This document shows positions 5,838 to 7,747 of a DNA stretch of 7,747 nucleotides, piece after piece; within the stretch, counting starts at the first letter, position 1; each line of letters opens with the position of its first letter. The translations under genes and the position numbers were made by a program. The notes beneath the pieces are model-generated. The model did not search any database. It was not told the origin of the DNA and saw only the letters and a program-made list of their open reading frames with translations. The DNA comes from an uncultured Lentisphaeria bacterium. Its GTDB lineage: Bacteria > Verrucomicrobiota > Lentisphaeria > Victivallales > Victivallaceae. The stretch lies in assembly GCA_949298665.1 (NCBI GenBank), contig CASFXO010000172.1, positions 1 through 7,747 on the forward strand, given 5' to 3'.

Positions 5838-6845
5838 TCAATCCGGGTCCGCCGCCGGCTGTCTTCTACCCCGCACCAGAGCGCTGGGATCCTGATTCAA
5901 CATATCCGTCAGTTCGCGCAGAGAATCCAGCGCGCGGCCGAGTTTTTCCATGGTGACGGCCAGATCCTGACGTCGGGAAGCGATCGCCGCGGCCGCCTCC
6001 TGAATCACGCTCGCGGCATCACGGAACGCCGCGGCGCAGGCGGGCAGATCGGCCCGGTCGGCATCGGCGGAAATTCGATCGGACAACATCTGAATCGCCT
6101 GCAATGACTGTTCCGTCTGCTCCGCAATCTTCTGCAGTCGTTCCTCAGTCACCACCCGGTTGATCGAACCGGTCGTGCGGTCAAGATTGACGGACATGCT
6201 GTTCAAATGCTGAAGGGTGTCCCTGATTTCCGGCGCCGCCAGCAGCCGGTTGATGTCGGACAGGCTGTTGACCAGATTGTCGGAAATCTCTTCGAAACGA
6301 ATTCTGGAAATCCGTTCGAGCGACGTGTTGAGCGACTTGGCGATATCCTTGAATGCCGACGGACTGGAGGGAATGAACAGGGTCGAAGAATCGTTGAGCT
6401 CCGTTGCCTTCTCCGCCGGCGGCCCCGGCGGCACATAATAATCAAGTTCCACATAACGCAGACCGGTAATGCCCGCATACTCCAGCCGACAGCGCAACCC
6501 CTCGAAAATCTCCTTTTTCAGGAACTGGTCAAACTCCTCCTGATTGCGGAAAAGCGCTCCGGGCGACTGCGACTTGCGGAAGGTGTTCAACTCGACGCTC
6601 ATATTCACCCGGATCCGCTTATCGTCCACCTGAATGACGATATCGTCGACCGTGCCGACGGCCACACCCTTGTATTTGACCGCGGACCCGACCGCCAATC
6701 CCTGGACGGATTCCCCGAACAGCGTCGCCAGATGCGCCTTATGCACAAACAGATCGGACATTCCCAGGAAAAACAGCATGGCCACCAGCAGCGCCACCGC
6801 GCCGATCATGAACAGCCCCACCCGGAATTTACTGACTCCGCCCAT
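5838..6845 (-). CDS. mlaD: MlaD/MCE-domain lipid-transport substrate-binding protein
   Basis: A 335-residue protein anchored in the inner membrane with its bulk in the periplasm. It should bind phospholipid and form the hexameric ring on an MlaFE-type ABC transporter. Residues 8-29 are the single N-terminal membrane helix (FRVGLFMIGAVALLVAMLFF). The MCE domain spans about 38-137: FGESVQGLAVGSAVKYKGVA is the typical start and GLRCRLEYAGITGLRYVEL (117-135) the typical end. About 20 extra residues between those halves (roughly 90-115) resemble the GLRAQL-type subgroup near PqiB more than E. coli MlaD. Residues 165-315 are a long, low-complexity helical region rich in Leu, Ile, Ser, Arg and Ala, probably coiled coil. 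E. coli MlaD is only about 180 residues, so the tail is a large extension. The ATG at 6845 follows the ATPase stop by six bases, with an AGAGGG ribosome site. It is the last gene before a clear terminator. Confidence 0.9.
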   Translation of the reverse strand: MGGVSKFRVGLFMIGAVALLVAMLFFLGMSDLFVHKAHLATLFGESVQGLAVGSAVKYKGVAVGTVDDIVIQVDDKRIRVNMSVELNTFRKSQSPGALFRNQEEFDQFLKKEIFEGLRCRLEYAGITGLRYVELDYYVPPGPPAEKATELNDSSTLFIPSSPSAFKDIAKSLNTSLERISRIRFEEISDNLVNSLSDINRLLAAPEIRDTLQHLNSMSVNLDRTTGSINRVVTEERLQKIAEQTEQSLQAIQMLSDRISADADRADLPACAAAFRDAASVIQEAAAAIASRRQDLAVTMEKLGRALDSLRELTDMLNQDPSALVRGRRQPAADPD

Positions 6846-6851
6846 GCCCTC

Positions 6852-7667
6852 TCACCCTTTCCCGCGGCCCGCCTCCGCCCGGTCCCGGCAGGACCCGTCC
6901 GGACAGTCGCCGCGTTTGTATCCGTCCCGGGTCAGGAATTCCCGTACCCAGAGATTTTCGCAATGGTCCCGAAGCTCCGCCGGCGCTCCTTCCGCCACCA
7001 TGCTTCTGGTCTCCTTGTCCAGCATGATGACCCGGTCGCCAATGGTGAACACGCTGTCCAGCTCGTGCGTCACCACCACAATGGTGGTTCCCAGCTCGTC
7101 CCGCAGCCGCAGAATCAACCGGTCCAGTTCCGCCGACGTAATCGGATCCAGCCCCGCGGACGGCTCGTCGAAAAACAACAGACTCGGCTCCAGCGCCAGC
7201 GCCCGGGCCAGCCCCGCCCGTTTGCGCATCCCCCCGGAGAGCTCGGCCGGCATATAGTCCTCAAAACCGGCCAGATCCACCTGCCGGAGTTTTTCATGCA
7301 CCACTGCGGCGATTTCCTCCGGGGTCTTGGCGGTGTATTCTTCCAGCGGCATCGCCACGTTTTCCGCCAGCGTCATGGAACCGAACAGCGCCCCCCCCTG
7401 ATATGTGACTCCGAACCGCCGCATCAAGGCCCGGCGCGACTCCTCGTCGGCATGAACCATGCTGCAACCGAACAGCCGGATATCCCCCTGCTTCGGCGGA
7501 TACAGCCCGATCATATGCTTGAGCAGTGTACTTTTACCGCAGCCGGAACCGCCCATGATGCAGAACACTTCCCCGGTCCGCACGGAGAAATTGAGGTCAC
7601 GGAGCACCACATTGTCGCCGTACCCGATGGTCAGATGCTCCACTTCAATGATCGTGTCCCCGTTCAT
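6852..7667 (-). CDS. mlaF: MlaF-type ABC transporter ATP-binding protein
   Basis: A 271-residue cytoplasmic ATPase that should power the MlaE-like permease for lipid movement between inner and outer membrane. All ABC motifs are intact: Walker A GGSGCGKST at 39-47, Q-loop Gln90 in YQGGALFGSMT, signature LSGGMRKR at 143-150, Walker B LLFFDEP at 163-169 with Glu168, D-loop SAGLD and the switch His201 in VVTHEL. The YQGGALF Q-loop and MRKRAGLARA signature are the form seen in MlaF/Mkl importers rather than amino-acid or metal transporters. The membrane and MCE partners on either side confirm this. A 22-residue hydrophilic tail follows the fold (250-271) and includes CPDGSC, an unusual cysteine pair. 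The ATG at 7667 has GAGGA ending five bases upstream, and the preceding permease stop is eight bases away, so this is one operon. Confidence 0.94.
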   Translation of the reverse strand: MNGDTIIEVEHLTIGYGDNVVLRDLNFSVRTGEVFCIMGGSGCGKSTLLKHMIGLYPPKQGDIRLFGCSMVHADEESRRALMRRFGVTYQGGALFGSMTLAENVAMPLEEYTAKTPEEIAAVVHEKLRQVDLAGFEDYMPAELSGGMRKRAGLARALALEPSLLFFDEPSAGLDPITSAELDRLILRLRDELGTTIVVVTHELDSVFTIGDRVIMLDKETRSMVAEGAPAELRDHCENLWVREFLTRDGYKRGDCPDGSCRDRAEAGRGKG

Positions 7668-7675
7668 GGCATTCC

Positions 7676-7747
7676 TCAGTATCCGAAAATTGAATAAAAC
7701 ATGGTCAGAATCACATCCGCCACCACGATCAGCAGAATCGAATCCAC
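7676..7747 (-). CDS. mlaE: MlaE-type ABC transporter permease, C-terminal end only
   Basis: Only the last 23 codons and the stop (TGA at 7678-7676) are in the window. The visible peptide is strongly hydrophobic: a stretch of Leu, Ile and Val with one Ala-Asp pair, ending TMFYSIFGY. This matches the last membrane helix of MlaE/YrbE permeases, which usually end with an AD.x.T..FY pattern. The position directly upstream of an MlaF-type ATPase and an MCE protein makes the identification likely. The gene's start, full length and promoter lie outside the window. Confidence 0.75.
   Translation of the reverse strand: MDSILLIVVADVILTMFYSIFGY

Noticed and set aside
6207..7697. A 496-residue plus-strand open frame opposite the mlaD- and mlaF-like genes
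   Set aside because: It is antisense to two clearly conserved proteins, has shadow-type composition and shows no recognisable domain.

Overview
The window is dense, high-GC bacterial DNA with nearly all genes on the minus strand. It carries pieces of two functional blocks. An Mla-type lipid-transport operon implies an outer membrane, so the host is diderm. Corrinoid methyl transfer together with an Fe-dependent alcohol dehydrogenase points to an anaerobic or fermentative lifestyle. The high-GC coding style and the cupin-AraC regulator would fit a PVC-group bacterium such as Lentisphaerota/Victivallales, but this is a weak guess: no rRNA or other phylogenetic marker is present.

Block 1 (1-3406, minus strand, transcribed right to left) is a corrinoid methyltransferase operon. 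In transcription order it encodes a UroD-fold zinc methyltransferase (2378-3406), a cobalamin-binding corrinoid protein with the DxHxxG motif (1679-2305), a RACo-type [2Fe-2S]/ASKHA reductive activator (235-1668) and the start of a DUF1638 protein (1-238, cut by the window edge). Together they resemble a methyl-transfer cycle. A zinc methyltransferase moves a methyl group to or from Co(I) on the corrinoid protein, and the activator rescues the protein when it oxidises to Co(II). No dedicated substrate methyltransferase (MttB/MtgB, MtaB, MtbB) is visible, so the methyl donor is unknown.

A divergent AraC-family regulator (3515-4444, plus strand) shares a short AT-rich intergenic region (3407-3514) with this operon. 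That region holds a 10-bp-phased TTTTGC direct repeat, a plausible promoter for the operon, and a possible -10 box placed so close to the regulator start that its mRNA may be leaderless.

Block 2 is a type III Fe-dependent alcohol dehydrogenase (4478-5692, minus strand). It converges on the regulator and has its own promoter and a very strong ribosome binding site.

Block 3 (5754-7747, minus strand) is the end of an mlaE-mlaF-mlaD-like operon for intermembrane phospholipid transport. It is closed by a clear intrinsic terminator whose U-tract overlaps the predicted -35 box of the dehydrogenase gene. There is no gene-free stretch longer than 300 bases, and I see no tRNA, rRNA, CRISPR or mobile element.
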